A DNA stretch of 64,000 nucleotides from NCBI RefSeq assembly GCF_016899425.1, contig NZ_CP045994.1, forward strand, positions 3,162,001 through 3,226,000, given 5' to 3'. The stretch is from Burkholderia sp. MS389. GTDB lineage: Bacteria > Pseudomonadota > Gammaproteobacteria > Burkholderiales > Burkholderiaceae. Of this stretch, positions 10,129 to 19,544 are shown one piece after another. The notes beneath the pieces are model-generated. The model was not told the origin of the DNA. It did no database searches and was given only the letters and a program-made list of their open reading frames with translations. Within the stretch, counting starts at the first letter, position 1; each line of letters opens with the position of its first letter. Position numbers and translations under genes: made by a program.

Positions 10129-10814
10129 CGCATCCCTCACGTGACTGCATGAACGAACCGTTCCCTCGACTGATTTCCGGCGGCGCTGCGCGCGCCGTCC
10201 GCGCCGCGCTCGCCGCGACGCTCGTGGCGCTCCCGCTCGTCGGGCTGGCGCCGCTCGCCCATGCCGAGAAGGCCGACCAGAACAAGCCGATCAACGTCGA
10301 GGCCGACAACCTGACCTACGACGACCTGAAGCAGGTCACGGTCGCGACCGGCAACGTCGTGATCACGAAGGGCACGATCATCATCAAGGGCGATCGCGTC
10401 GAAGTGCGCCAGGACCCGGAAGGCTATCAGTACGCGACGTCGTTCGGCAGCGGCAAGAAGCACGCGACGTTCCGCCAGAAGCGCGAAGGCCTCGACGAAT
10501 ACATCGACGGCGACGCCGAGCGCATCGACTACGACGGCAAGCAGGACCTGACCACGCTGACCACCGCCGCGACCGTGCGCCGCCTGCAGGGCACGTCGAC
10601 GGTCGCCGACACCGTGCACGGCAGCGTGATCACGTACGACGGCCAGCGCGACTTCTACACCGCGAAGGGCGGCAAGGACGTCGCGGCGCCGGGCAACCCG
10701 AACGGCCGCGTGCGCGCGATGCTGTCGCCGAAGAACGGCGGCCCCGCGCCGCTGAACGGCGCGCCGGCCAAGCTGTCGCCGTCGACCACGATCCAGGGAG
10801 CACCGGGCCAATGA
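10125..10814 (+). CDS. lptA: LPS transport periplasmic protein LptA
   Basis: Periplasmic bridge protein that oligomerises to carry LPS across the periplasm. The product has an N-terminal signal sequence ending AHA before [10 protein letters not shown], then the OstA-like fold with [12 protein letters not shown]. Two starts are possible: the GTG at 10125, overlapping the lptC stop and preceded by an AAAGG site about nine bases away, and the ATG at 10149, which shortens the signal n-region and gives 221 residues but lacks a clear ribosome site. The coupled GTG is reported. The 3' end overlaps lptB in the form ATGA. Confidence 0.94.
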   Translation: MTHPSRDCMNEPFPRLISGGAARAVRAALAATLVALPLVGLAPLAHAEKADQNKPINVEADNLTYDDLKQVTVATGNVVITKGTIIIKGDRVEVRQDPEGYQYATSFGSGKKHATFRQKREGLDEYIDGDAERIDYDGKQDLTTLTTAATVRRLQGTSTVADTVHGSVITYDGQRDFYTAKGGKDVAAPGNPNGRVRAMLSPKNGGPAPLNGAPAKLSPSTTIQGAPGQ

Positions 10815-11587
10815 ACGCGCTTCCGAACCGCCAGCCGGCCGGCACGACGAGTTCGCTCGTCGTCCGCAACCTGAAGAAGCGCTATGGCTCGCGCACGGTC
10901 GTCAAGGACGTGTCGCTCGACGTGAAGAGCGGCGAAGTCGTCGGCCTGCTCGGCCCGAACGGCGCCGGCAAGACCACGTCGTTCTACATGATCGTCGGCC
11001 TCGTGCCGACGGACGCGGGCGAGATCTCGCTGAACGGCAGCTCGATCGGCCTGCTGCCGATCCACAAGCGCGCATCGCTCGGCCTGTCGTACCTGCCGCA
11101 GGAAGCGTCCGTGTTCCGCAAGCTGACCGTCGAGGAAAACATCCGCGCGGTGCTCGAGCTGCAGTACGGCGAGGACGGCAAGCGCCTGTCGAAGGACGCG
11201 ATTTCGTCGCGCACCGAAGCGCTGCTCGACGAGCTGCAGATCGGCCACCTGCGCGAAAACCCCGCGCTGTCGCTGTCGGGCGGCGAACGGCGCCGCGTCG
11301 AAATCGCGCGCGCGCTCGCGACCAACCCGAACTTCATCCTGCTCGACGAACCGTTCGCCGGCGTCGACCCGATCGCGGTGCTCGAGATCCAGAAGATCGT
11401 CAAGTTCCTGAAGCAGCGCAACATCGGCGTGCTGATCACGGACCACAACGTCCGCGAAACGCTCGGCATCTGCGACCACGCGTACATCATCAGCGACGGG
11501 TCGGTGCTGGCCGCCGGCGCGCCGAGCGAAATCATCGAAAACGAAAGCGTGCGCCGCGTGTACCTCGGCGAACACTTCCGCATGTAA
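10811..11587 (+). CDS. lptB: LPS export ABC transporter ATPase LptB
   Basis: Cytoplasmic ATPase that powers extraction of LPS from the inner membrane with LptF and LptG. The 258-residue product has Walker [10 protein letters not shown] near residue 50, the signature [15 protein letters not shown] near 155, Walker [12 protein letters not shown] and the H-loop TDHNVRET. About 15 residues at the N-terminus precede the usual LptB start. It overlaps lptA by four bases (ATGA). lptF/lptG are not in the window, as expected for this family. Confidence 0.96.
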   Translation: MNALPNRQPAGTTSSLVVRNLKKRYGSRTVVKDVSLDVKSGEVVGLLGPNGAGKTTSFYMIVGLVPTDAGEISLNGSSIGLLPIHKRASLGLSYLPQEASVFRKLTVEENIRAVLELQYGEDGKRLSKDAISSRTEALLDELQIGHLRENPALSLSGGERRRVEIARALATNPNFILLDEPFAGVDPIAVLEIQKIVKFLKQRNIGVLITDHNVRETLGICDHAYIISDGSVLAAGAPSEIIENESVRRVYLGEHFRM

Positions 11588-11759
11588 CGTCCTCCTCGTG
11601 GCTGGCTGCACCCCGCCCGGCATCGCCGCGCGGGGCTGCGCCCCGCTTTGCATCCACGCCCGCGGCCCTGCCCGCGGCCGGGCGGCGCGCCGCGCGTAAT
11701 CGCGGATGGCTCAATGCGCCTGGGTCGTGGCAAACTGCCGGTATGACTCCCTCCTTGCC

Positions 11760-13265
11760 ATGAAAGCCAGCCTTCAACTCCGCCTGTCGCAACATCTTGC
11801 GCTGACGCCTCAGCTGCAGCAGTCGATCCGGCTCCTGCAGTTGTCGACGCTCGAATTGCAGCAGGAAGTCGCGATGGCCGTCGCGCAGAATCCGCTGCTC
11901 GAGAACGACGACGAATGGATCGCCAGCCCGCTGCGCGTCGCGGCGGACGGATCGCTGATCGCGCAGACGCCGCCCGCACAGAACACCGAGCCGGCCGCGA
12001 CGAACGGCAGCAGCACGTCCAGCGACCGCGCCGAGCGCGACGAGCCGGCCGGCGCCGACGAATACGACGGTTACGGGCCCGGCGACGGCAACGACGGCCC
12101 GCAGTGGAACCTCGACGAATACGGCCGCTCGAGCGGCGCGTCCGACGACGACGACCTGCCGCCGCTGCAGGTGCAGGAAGCCGCGACGTCGCTGCGCGAC
12201 CACCTCGCCGCGCAATTGCGCGTCACGCAAGCCGGCCCGCGCGATCGCGCGCTCGTGATGTTCCTGATCGAATCGCTCGACGACGACGGCTACCTGACCG
12301 CCACGCTCGACGAAGTGCTCGCCGACCTGCCGCCCGAACTGGAAATCGACTGCGACGAACTGAACGCGGCGCTCGCGCTGCTGCACAGCTTCGACCCGGC
12401 CGGCGTCGGCGCGCGCTCGGCGTCCGAATGCCTGAAGCTGCAGCTGCTGCGCCTCGATCCGTCCCCCACGCGCACGCTCGCGCTCGAGATCGTGTCGCAG
12501 CATCTCGAACTGCTCGCCGCACGCGACTTCACCCGGTTGCGCAAGCACCTGAAGGCGAGCGACGATGCGCTGCGCGACGCGCACGCGCTGATCCGCTCGC
12601 TGGAGCCGTTCCCCGGCGCCGCGTACGGCAAGGCCGAGGCCGACTACGTCGTGCCCGACATCATCGTGAAGAAGGCCGGCCAGGGCTGGCTCGCGGAGCT
12701 CAATCCGGAGGTCGTGCCGCGCCTGCGGATCAACAACCTGTACGCGAACATCCTGCGCAACAGCCGCGGCGATCCGTCGGCCGGATCGCTGAAACAGCAG
12801 CTCCAGGAAGCGCGCTGGCTGATCAAGAATATCCAGCAGCGATTCGACACGATCCTGCGTGTCGCGCAGGCTATTGTCGAGCGTCAAAAGAACTTCTTTG
12901 CGCACGGTGAAATTGCCATGCGCCCCTTGGTTTTGCGGGAAATAGCTGATACGCTGGGCCTACACGAGTCGACTGTCAGCCGTGTGACAACCGGGAAGTA
13001 CATGCTGACCCCGTTCGGGACGCTTGAATTTAAGTACTTCTTCGGATCTCACGTCTCGACCGACACCGGTGGCGCCGCGTCGTCGACCGCCATCCGAGCC
13101 CTCATCAAGCAACTGATAGGAGCTGAAGACCCAAAATCGCCACTTTCGGACAGCCGCATTGCCGAGCTGCTGGCAGAACAGGGTTTCGTGGTCGCGCGCC
13201 GCACGGTTGCGAAATATCGCGAAGCCCTCAAGATCCCGGCAGTGAATCTGCGCAAGTCTCTTTAA
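11760..13265 (+). CDS. rpoN: RNA polymerase sigma-54 factor
   Basis: Sigma-54 recognises -24/-12 promoters and needs AAA+ activators; it controls nitrogen, motility and other functions. The 501-residue protein starts [20 protein letters not shown], the Gln-rich region I, has an acidic Asp-rich region II (about 55-140), the core-binding and HTH regions, and ends with the RpoN box [10 protein letters not shown]. The ATG at 11760 gives the family N-terminus; an upstream ATG 54 bp earlier would add unrelated sequence. From about base 12,880 the codon choice becomes visibly less GC-biased (TTG, ATA, CTA, CTT codons) than in the first 1.1 kb. hpf and ptsN follow, the usual rpoN neighbourhood. Confidence 0.97.
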   Translation: MKASLQLRLSQHLALTPQLQQSIRLLQLSTLELQQEVAMAVAQNPLLENDDEWIASPLRVAADGSLIAQTPPAQNTEPAATNGSSTSSDRAERDEPAGADEYDGYGPGDGNDGPQWNLDEYGRSSGASDDDDLPPLQVQEAATSLRDHLAAQLRVTQAGPRDRALVMFLIESLDDDGYLTATLDEVLADLPPELEIDCDELNAALALLHSFDPAGVGARSASECLKLQLLRLDPSPTRTLALEIVSQHLELLAARDFTRLRKHLKASDDALRDAHALIRSLEPFPGAAYGKAEADYVVPDIIVKKAGQGWLAELNPEVVPRLRINNLYANILRNSRGDPSAGSLKQQLQEARWLIKNIQQRFDTILRVAQAIVERQKNFFAHGEIAMRPLVLREIADTLGLHESTVSRVTTGKYMLTPFGTLEFKYFFGSHVSTDTGGAASSTAIRALIKQLIGAEDPKSPLSDSRIAELLAEQGFVVARRTVAKYREALKIPAVNLRKSL

Positions 13266-13424
13266 GCCTGCTGCCTGCCCGGCGGCAGGCGTGTCCCGAC
13301 CACCGCGCACACGGGGAACAGGCCGGGCGACCTGTCCGCGATACGCCGCCTTCGTGCGGCACGGGCAAGTCGACCGGAGCGCCGCCTCGATGCGGCCGGG
13401 TGGTCACTCGCTTGGAGAAGCACT

Positions 13425-13784
13425 ATGAACCTGAAGATCAGTGGACATCATCTCGAAGTCACGCCTGCCATTCGCGAATACGTGATCACCAAGCTGGACC
13501 GGGTGCTACGGCATAGCGATCAGGTGATCGATGGCACTGTGATCCTCTCGGTCGACAACCACAAGGAAAAGGACAAGCAGCAGCGCGCGGAAATCAACCT
13601 GCACCTGAAGGGCAAGGACATCTTCGTCGAAAGCGCGAACGGCAATCTGTATGCCGCGATCGATCTGTTGATCGACAAGCTGGATCGCCAGGTCGTCAAG
13701 CACATGGAGCGCCTGCAAACGCATGCGCACGATCCGATCAAGCTGCAGCCGTCGATCGACCAGATCGAACTGCCGCCGCAATAA
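13425..13784 (+). CDS. hpf: ribosome hibernation promoting factor (short form)
   Basis: Binds the 30S subunit decoding centre and favours 70S inactivation/100S formation in slow growth. The 119-residue protein begins [19 protein letters not shown] and has the S30AE beta-alpha fold over residues 1-100; it lacks the long-HPF C-terminal dimerisation domain, so it is the gamma/beta-proteobacterial short type. A GGAGAAG ribosome site precedes the ATG. It lies between rpoN and ptsN, and a T-tailed hairpin follows at once, so rpoN-hpf likely ends here while ptsN may have its own promoter. Confidence 0.95.
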   Translation: MNLKISGHHLEVTPAIREYVITKLDRVLRHSDQVIDGTVILSVDNHKEKDKQQRAEINLHLKGKDIFVESANGNLYAAIDLLIDKLDRQVVKHMERLQTHAHDPIKLQPSIDQIELPPQ

Positions 13785-13805
13785 CCGTCACCGCAACACG
13801 CACGC

Positions 13806-13831
13806 CGCCCGGTTCGCCGGGCGTTTTTTTT
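13806..13831 (+). terminator. intrinsic terminator after hpf
   Basis: Stem CGCCCGG / CCGGGCG closed by a TTCG tetraloop and followed by a run of eight T. It lies just after the hpf stop and before ptsN. Confidence 0.88.
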
Positions 13832-14035
13832 GCCACGCCGAGCACAGGTGCAACCGGTCCGTCCGTGCTGCGCCACGCACGCGGCTGTGCTCTATAATGT
13901 TCCGGTTATCGCCGGGGGGTGTTGGATGCGGTAGCGGCGTTGCAGGTTGCCATGCCACATGCCTTGATATCGCCGAACATGGAAAATCAGTCCGCCGCCG
14001 CAAGGAGACCCCAGGCCGCCCAATCGCCTGCCAAC

Positions 14036-14491
14036 ATGAATCGCCTAGCCAAAATCCTGCCCATAGAGAACGTCGTCATCGACCTCTCGGTCACCAGCAA
14101 GAAACGCGTCTTCGAACAAGCCGGGCTGATGTTCGAGAATCAGAACGGCATCGGTCGCAGCACCGTCACGGACAACCTGTTCGCGCGCGAGCGCCTCGGT
14201 TCGACCGGGCTCGGCGAAGGTGTCGCGATTCCGCACGGCCGCATCAAGGGCCTCAAGCATCCGCTCGCCGCGTTCGTCCGCCTCGCCGATGCGATCCCGT
14301 TCGAAGCGCCCGACGGCCAGCCTGTCGGCCTCCTGATCTTCCTGCTCGTCCCCGAGCAAGCCACCCAGCAGCACCTCGAGATCCTGTCGGAAATCGCGCA
14401 ACTGCTGTCCGATCGCGACGCGCGCGAGCGTCTGCACAACGAAACGGATATCGCCGAGTTGCATCGCCTGCTCACTCAGTGGCAACCTTGA
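14036..14491 (+). CDS. ptsN: nitrogen-PTS enzyme IIA (EIIA-Ntr)
   Basis: Phosphoryl acceptor of the nitrogen PTS (EI-Ntr, NPr, EIIA-Ntr), which signals to potassium transport, phosphate sensing and other regulators rather than moving sugar. The 151-residue product carries the phosphorylatable His in GEGVAIPHGRI near residue 67. The ATG at 14036 gives the family N-terminus NRLAKILPIENVVIDL; earlier in-frame ATGs (13979 and 13919) would add a non-conserved leader, although an AAGGAG sequence near 14002 sits closer to no obvious start. hprK follows after about 130 bp. Confidence 0.94.
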   Translation: MNRLAKILPIENVVIDLSVTSKKRVFEQAGLMFENQNGIGRSTVTDNLFARERLGSTGLGEGVAIPHGRIKGLKHPLAAFVRLADAIPFEAPDGQPVGLLIFLLVPEQATQQHLEILSEIAQLLSDRDARERLHNETDIAELHRLLTQWQP

Positions 14492-14620
14492 GTTGTTCCG
14501 GGCGGAATATTTCCCCGTACGAGGCGGCACGCGCCGCCGTCCAGGGCCGCCCGGCGCCGGCCCGGCATGGCGACGTCCGTCGCCGCGCGCCCGCGCCGGC
14601 CCATTGGAGTGACGAGAGTC

Positions 14621-15589
14621 ATGGATACGTCCAGCATCAACGCCCAGAGCATCTTCGACGACAACGCAGCGACGCTGAAACTGAGCTGGCTGACGGGGCA
14701 TGAAGGCTGGGAACGCGGCTTTTCGGCCGACACGGTCGGCAACGCAACGTCCAGCGCCGACCTCGTCGGCCACCTGAACCTGATCCACCCGAACCGGATC
14801 CAGGTGCTCGGCGAAGCCGAAATCGACTACTACCAGCGCCAGACCGACGAAGACCGCTCGCGCCACATGGCCGAGCTGATCGCACTCGAACCGCCGTTCC
14901 TCGTCGTCGCCGGCGGCGCCGCGGCGCCGCCCGAGCTGGTGCTGCGCTGCACGCGCTCGTCCACGCCGCTGTTCACGACGCCGATGTCGGCCGCCGCGGT
15001 GATCGACAGCCTGCGGCTCTACATGTCGCGCATCCTCGCGCCGCGCGCGACGCTGCACGGCGTGTTCCTCGACATCCTCGGGATGGGCGTGCTGCTGACC
15101 GGCGATTCGGGTCTCGGCAAGAGCGAGCTCGGCCTCGAGCTGATCAGCCGCGGCCATGGCCTCGTCGCCGACGACGCGGTCGATTTCGTCCGTCTTGGCC
15201 CCGATTTCGTCGAAGGGCGCTGCCCGCCGCTGCTGCAGAACCTGCTCGAAGTGCGCGGCCTCGGCCTGCTCGACATCAAGACGATCTTCGGCGAAACCGC
15301 GGTACGGCGGAAAATGAAGCTGAAGCTGATCGTCCAGCTCGTGCGGCGCCCCGACGGCGAATTCCAGCGCCTGCCGCTCGAAAGCCAGACCGTCGACGTG
15401 CTCGGCTTGCCGATCAGCAAGGTCACGATCCAGGTCGCAGCCGGCCGCAACCTCGCGGTGCTCGTCGAGGCGGCCGTCCGGAACACGATCCTGCAGTTGC
15501 GCGGAATCGACACGTTGCGCGATTTCATGGATCGGCAACGACTCGCGATGCAGGACCCCGACAGTCAGTTCCCCGGCAAACTGGTGTAA
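14621..15589 (+). CDS. hprK: HPr kinase/phosphorylase
   Basis: Bifunctional Ser kinase/phosphorylase acting on HPr-like proteins. The 322-residue product has an N-terminal HPr(Ser) kinase N domain and a C-terminal kinase domain with P-loop GDSGLGKSE near residue 163 and the HprK signature [10 protein letters not shown] near 210. In beta-proteobacteria HprK sits with ptsN and rapZ and is thought to modify the NPr/HPr partner. A GGAG site precedes the ATG at 14621; a longer reading from 14567 would add unconserved residues. Confidence 0.95.
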   Translation: MDTSSINAQSIFDDNAATLKLSWLTGHEGWERGFSADTVGNATSSADLVGHLNLIHPNRIQVLGEAEIDYYQRQTDEDRSRHMAELIALEPPFLVVAGGAAAPPELVLRCTRSSTPLFTTPMSAAAVIDSLRLYMSRILAPRATLHGVFLDILGMGVLLTGDSGLGKSELGLELISRGHGLVADDAVDFVRLGPDFVEGRCPPLLQNLLEVRGLGLLDIKTIFGETAVRRKMKLKLIVQLVRRPDGEFQRLPLESQTVDVLGLPISKVTIQVAAGRNLAVLVEAAVRNTILQLRGIDTLRDFMDRQRLAMQDPDSQFPGKLV

Positions 15590-15663
15590 CCCGCACGCGC
15601 CGGCCGCGCAACGCCGACGCGTCGAGCCGGTGCTATGATGAAACGTCAGGATTCTCTGTTCCC

Positions 15664-16572
15664 ATGCGCATCGTCCTCATCACCGGCATCTCCGGCTCAG
15701 GCAAGTCCGTCGCGCTGAACGCGCTCGAAGACGCAGGCTATTACTGCGTCGACAACCTGCCGCCGCACGTGCTCCCCGAACTCGCCCGCTACCTCGCGCA
15801 GGACGGCCAGCGCCGGCTCGCGGTCGCGATCGACGCGCGCTCGAGCGCGTCGCTCGACGAAATGCCCGGCCTGATCCGCGAACTGTCCCGCGAGCACGAC
15901 GTGCGCGTGCTGTTCCTCAACGCGAGCACCCAGGCGCTGATCCAGCGCTTCTCCGAAACGCGCCGCCGCCATCCGCTGTCCGGCTCGCGGTCGCACGATG
16001 CGGACGTCGGCCTGCTGTCGTCGCTCGAGGAAGCGATCGAGCGCGAGCGCGAGCTCGTCGCGCCGCTCGCCGAATTCGGCCATCAGATCGACACCAGCAC
16101 GCTGCGCGCGAACGCGCTGCGCACCTGGGTCAAGCGCTTCATCGAGCAGAAGAACAACGACCTGATGGTGATGTTCGAATCGTTCGGCTTCAAGCGCGGC
16201 GTGCCGCTCGACGCCGACCTGATGTTCGACGTGCGCGCGCTGCCGAACCCGTACTACGACCACGAGCTGCGCCCGCTCACCGGGCTCGACCAGCCGGTCA
16301 TCGCCTTTCTCGACGCACTGCCGATCGTCCACCAGATGATCGACGACATCCATGCGTTCCTGATGAAATGGCTGCCGCACTTCCGCGACGACAACCGCAG
16401 CTATCTGACCGTCGCCATCGGCTGCACGGGCGGCCAGCATCGCTCGGTGTTCATCGCGGAAACGCTCGCCGCGCGCCTCGCGCGCGACGCGAACGTGATC
16501 GTGCGGCATCGTGACGCGCCAGTGGATGTCGACGCGTCGTCGCGGCTCGTCTCCGAGGTCGACCGACCCTAG
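15664..16572 (+). CDS. rapZ: RNase adapter protein RapZ (YvcJ/YhbJ family)
   Basis: A 302-residue GTP/ATP-binding protein; in E. coli RapZ senses glucosamine 6-phosphate and guides RNase E to the GlmZ small RNA. Walker [19 protein letters not shown] is at residue 8, and the conserved C-terminal domain contains [13 protein letters not shown] near 260. The cluster ptsN-hprK-rapZ is typical of beta-proteobacteria. GlmY/GlmZ themselves are not seen in the window, and the RNA partner in this organism is unknown. Confidence 0.95.
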   Translation: MRIVLITGISGSGKSVALNALEDAGYYCVDNLPPHVLPELARYLAQDGQRRLAVAIDARSSASLDEMPGLIRELSREHDVRVLFLNASTQALIQRFSETRRRHPLSGSRSHDADVGLLSSLEEAIERERELVAPLAEFGHQIDTSTLRANALRTWVKRFIEQKNNDLMVMFESFGFKRGVPLDADLMFDVRALPNPYYDHELRPLTGLDQPVIAFLDALPIVHQMIDDIHAFLMKWLPHFRDDNRSYLTVAIGCTGGQHRSVFIAETLAARLARDANVIVRHRDAPVDVDASSRLVSEVDRP

Positions 16573-16599
16573 CGACACCCGCCCCCACGCCCGCGCGCC

Positions 16600-17235
16600 A
16601 TGTCCTCCCTATCGACCACCCTGATCGACCTGCCGCTGTTTCCGCTGCACACGGTGCTGTTTCCCGGAGGGCTGCTCCCGCTCAAGGTGTTCGAGGCGCG
16701 CTATCTCGACATGTCGCGCGCCTGCCTGCGCGACGACGCACCGTTCGGCGTGTGCCTGCTCAAGAGCGGGCCCGAAGTCGCGCAGGATGGCGCGGTGTCG
16801 GTGCCCGAGACCATCGGCTGCATGGCCCGCATCACCGAGTGCGATACCGGCGAATTCGGGATGCTGTATCTGCAGGCGGTCGGTACGCAGCGTTTCGAGC
16901 TGCTGTCGTATCGCGTCGAAGGCAACGGGCTGCTGGTCGGCATCGCGGAGCCGCTGCCCGACGACATCCCGCTCGAAGGCGAACAGGCGCTCGCGCAGTT
17001 CGGCTCGTGCGCCGAGGTGCTCGAGCGCATCATCGACGCGCTGAAGAAATCCGATCCGCAGAAAATGCCGTTCGGCGAACCGTTCCGCCTCGACGATCCG
17101 AGCTGGGTAGCGAATCGCCTCGCGGAACTGCTGCCGCTCGACCTGCGCGCGCGGCAGAAGCTGATGGAGTTTCCGGACGTCGGCGCGCGCATCGACGCCG
17201 TGCACCACGTGCTCGACCGGCACGGCTGGCTGTAG
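16600..17235 (+). CDS. LON substrate-binding domain protein
   Basis: A 211-residue cytoplasmic protein made only of the N-terminal LON substrate-binding (PUA-like) domain, starting LPLFPLHTVLFPGGLLPLKVF; there is no AAA+ or Ser-Lys protease part, so it cannot degrade proteins itself. Stand-alone LON-domain proteins are widespread in proteobacteria and have no settled role. It follows rapZ by 27 bp on the same strand and is probably the last gene of that run; the convergent mutY gene ends about 105 bp further on. Confidence 0.9.
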   Translation: MSSLSTTLIDLPLFPLHTVLFPGGLLPLKVFEARYLDMSRACLRDDAPFGVCLLKSGPEVAQDGAVSVPETIGCMARITECDTGEFGMLYLQAVGTQRFELLSYRVEGNGLLVGIAEPLPDDIPLEGEQALAQFGSCAEVLERIIDALKKSDPQKMPFGEPFRLDDPSWVANRLAELLPLDLRARQKLMEFPDVGARIDAVHHVLDRHGWL

Positions 17236-17339
17236 CGACCGCTCGCGCATCGCGCGTCGCGCCCACCCGAAGGGCTTTCCTGCGTGCGACAACGCCGCGC
17301 CTTCCCGAACGCGGCCCGCGCCGCGCCCTTCCCCGTTCG

Positions 17340-18446
17340 TTACAGCAGCGGCCCGCTCAGCGCATCGAGCAGCTTGCGCACGGGCGCCGGCACGCCGTAC
17401 GCGTCGAGCCGGCTCAGCGGCACCCACGCTGTGTCCGCGTCCCGCGCCTGCGACGGCAGGCCGCCGCCGTCCGCCAGATCGCTCAGCCGCGGCTCGATCT
17501 CGAGCCGGAAATGCGTGAACGTATGCGTGAGCGGCGCGAGCGGCACCGTGCCGCCGCCGCCGAAGCCGCGCGCGAGATCCGCGAGCGCGGCATCGCCGTC
17601 CGCTTGCGGCAGGCTCCACAGGCCGCCCCAGATGCCGGTCGGCGGCCGTCGCTCGAGCAGCACGGCGTCGCCGTCGCGCAGCACGAGCATCCACGTCTTG
17701 CGCGTCGGCACGGCCTTCTTCGGCCGCGCGGCCGGCAGTTCGCGCTGGCGGCCGGTCGATTGCGCGACGCAGTCGCCCGCGAACGGGCAGCGCGCGCAGT
17801 CGGGCTTGCCGCGCACGCACAGCGTCGCGCCCAGATCCATCAGCCCCTGCGTGTACGCGCTCACGTCGGCCGCGTTCGCGGCATCGGGCAGCAGCGATTC
17901 GGCGAGCGCCCACATGTCGTTCTCGACCCGCTTCTCGCCCGGAAAGCCCTCGACGCCGAATACCCGCGCGAGCACGCGCTTCACGTTGCCGTCGAGGATC
18001 GTCGCGCGCGCGCCGTACGCAAACGACGCGATCGCGGCAGCCGTCGAGCGGCCGATACCGGGCAGTTCGGCCAGCGCGTCGGGTGTCGCCGGAAACGCGC
18101 CGCCGTGCTCGGCGACGACGACCTGCGCGCAGCGGTGCAGGTTGCGTGCGCGCGAGTAGTAGCCGAGCCCCGCCCACAGCGCCATCACGTCGTCGGTCGG
18201 CGCGGCCGCGAGCGCGGCGACGTCGGGGTAGCGGTCGAGAAAACGCGTGTAATACGGGATGACGGTCGACACCTGCGTCTGCTGCAGCATGATTTCCGAC
18301 AGCCAGATCCGGTACGGATCGCGGGTGTTCTGCCAGGGCAGGTCATGGCGGCCATGCTCGCGCTGCCACGCGACGAGACGCGTGGCGAACGTGCGGTGCA
18401 GCGGCGTGACGGGGAACGGAGCGGGGGCGATGCGGGGCGGCTTCAA
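17340..18446 (-). CDS. mutY: A/G-specific adenine glycosylase
   Basis: Removes adenine mispaired with 8-oxoguanine. The 368-residue product has the HhH-GPD glycosylase core (WLSEIMLQQTQVSTV near residue 50, LPGIGRSTAAAI near 128 and catalytic Asp near 148), the 4Fe-4S cluster loop CVRGKPDCARCPFAGDC near 205, and a C-terminal Nudix-like domain that reads the 8-oxoG strand. It lies 24 bp downstream of mutM on the same strand; both enzymes belong to the same GO repair pathway, so the pair is a functional operon. Confidence 0.97.
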   Translation of the reverse strand: MKPPRIAPAPFPVTPLHRTFATRLVAWQREHGRHDLPWQNTRDPYRIWLSEIMLQQTQVSTVIPYYTRFLDRYPDVAALAAAPTDDVMALWAGLGYYSRARNLHRCAQVVVAEHGGAFPATPDALAELPGIGRSTAAAIASFAYGARATILDGNVKRVLARVFGVEGFPGEKRVENDMWALAESLLPDAANAADVSAYTQGLMDLGATLCVRGKPDCARCPFAGDCVAQSTGRQRELPAARPKKAVPTRKTWMLVLRDGDAVLLERRPPTGIWGGLWSLPQADGDAALADLARGFGGGGTVPLAPLTHTFTHFRLEIEPRLSDLADGGGLPSQARDADTAWVPLSRLDAYGVPAPVRKLLDALSGPLL

Positions 18447-18470
18447 GTTGTCTGATCGTGGAAAAGGGTT

Positions 18471-19298
18471 TCAACGCTGGCACGTCGGGCAGAAATAGGT
18501 CGACCGCTGGCCCTGCACGATCTGGCGGATCGATGTGCCGCAGACGCGGCACGGCTGGCCGGCGCGATCGTAGACCAAGCAGTCGAGCTGGAAGTAGCCG
18601 CTTTCGCCGTTGCTGCCGACGAAATCGCGCAACGTGCTGCCGCCGCGCTCGATCGCGTCGGCGAGCGTCGCGCGCACCGCATCGGCCAGCCGCTCGTAGC
18701 GCGGCAGCGACACCTTGCCGGCGGCCGTCGTCGGCCGGATGCCGGCGCGAAACAGGCTCTCCGACGCATAGATGTTGCCGACGCCGACGACCATGTCGCC
18801 CGCGAGCAGCGCCTGCTTGACCGACACCGTGCGGCCGCGCGTGCGCGCATGCAGCAGCGCGCCGGTGAACGCCGGCGAGAACGGCTCGACGCCGAGGCTC
18901 GCGAGCAGCGGATGCGCATGCACGTCGCCGGCTTCGCGCGGGTGCCACAGCACGGCGCCGAAGCGGCGCGGATCGCGGAACCGCAGCACGAATTCGTCGA
19001 AGATCCAGTCGATGTGATCGTGCTTCGCGGCGACCGGCACGCCGGCCGCGGGCAGCACGCGCAGCGTGCCGGTCATCCCGAGATGGACGATGAACCAGCC
19101 GGCATCGACTTCGAACAGCAGGTACTTGCCGCGGCGCTCGACGGCGAGCACCTCGCGCGCGCGCAACTGCTCGGCGAGCCCCGCCGGCACGGGCCAGCGC
19201 AGCATCGCGGTACGGACGTCGACACGCTCGACGCGGCGGCCCGCGACAAAGGGCTCGATGCCCCGGCGCGTGACTTCGACTTCTGGCAACTCTGGCAT
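18471..19298 (-). CDS. mutM: formamidopyrimidine-DNA glycosylase
   Basis: Bifunctional glycosylase/AP lyase that excises 8-oxoguanine opposite cytosine. The 275-residue product begins [15 protein letters not shown] with the catalytic Pro1/Glu2, and ends in the C-terminal zinc finger CRVCGTS...FCPTCQR. The initiating Met must be removed to expose the Pro nucleophile, so the start at 19298 is fixed. It is the promoter-proximal gene of the mutM-mutY pair; its upstream region holds two striking inverted repeats shared with the divergent TPR gene. Confidence 0.97.
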   Translation of the reverse strand: MPELPEVEVTRRGIEPFVAGRRVERVDVRTAMLRWPVPAGLAEQLRAREVLAVERRGKYLLFEVDAGWFIVHLGMTGTLRVLPAAGVPVAAKHDHIDWIFDEFVLRFRDPRRFGAVLWHPREAGDVHAHPLLASLGVEPFSPAFTGALLHARTRGRTVSVKQALLAGDMVVGVGNIYASESLFRAGIRPTTAAGKVSLPRYERLADAVRATLADAIERGGSTLRDFVGSNGESGYFQLDCLVYDRAGQPCRVCGTSIRQIVQGQRSTYFCPTCQR

Positions 19299-19349
19299 GT
19301 TTTGCGGGTCTGAGGCTACGGTCTGCTTACATGGGGAACGCGCATGCGC

Positions 19350-19377
19350 CGCCGCGAGAACGGCCGTTCTCGCGGCG
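19350..19377. repeat. 28-bp perfect palindrome between mutM and the TPR gene
   Basis: Bases 19350-19377 are self-complementary over their entire length (14-bp half: CGCCGCGAGAACGG). It lies about 50 bp upstream of mutM and about 170 bp upstream of the TPR gene. There is no T tail, and the flanking genes diverge, so it is not a terminator. It could be a dimeric-regulator site or a REP-like element. Confidence 0.85.
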
Positions 19378-19395
19378 ACCCCGAATTAAACACGG

Positions 19396-19450
19396 GAATG
19401 CCCGAAATCGCCGGCCTGGCAGCACGCGAGGCGGGCGATTTCGGGCATTC
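19396..19450. repeat. 17-bp perfect inverted repeat with 21-nt loop
   Basis: The arm GAATGCCCGAAATCGCC (19396-19412) is repeated in perfect inverse complement at 19434-19450, separated by 21 bases. It lies only 19 bp from the 28-bp palindrome in the same divergent intergenic region. Function unknown; it has the arm length of an extragenic repeat element. Confidence 0.85.
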
Positions 19451-19513
19451 GCATGGGGATTCCGCAGGTAAGCGGACCCTATCACGATCGTGCGTGTATT
19501 GTAGCGAGCGCGT

Positions 19514-19519
19514 TACAAT
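19514..19519 (+). promoter_or_regulatory. candidate -10 box of the TPR-lolB unit
   Basis: TACAAT matches TATAAT at five of six positions and would place a transcription start near 19526, about 20 bp before the TPR gene. No good -35 hexamer lies 17 bp upstream. ATTGTA sits 10 bp before it as an inverted partner. Confidence 0.35.
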
Positions 19520-19544
19520 CGGTTGAAACATCGAACGGATTTCC

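Noticed and set aside
13273..13290. Hairpin GCCTGCC-CGGC-GGCAGGC after rpoN as a terminator
   Set aside because: The stem is good but there is no T run, and hpf follows on the same strand; it may only be a chance GC-rich stem.
19344..19526. 60-codon ORF in the mutM-TPR intergenic region
   Set aside because: It runs through the two inverted repeats, which explains its sequence; no ribosome site and no protein-like pattern.
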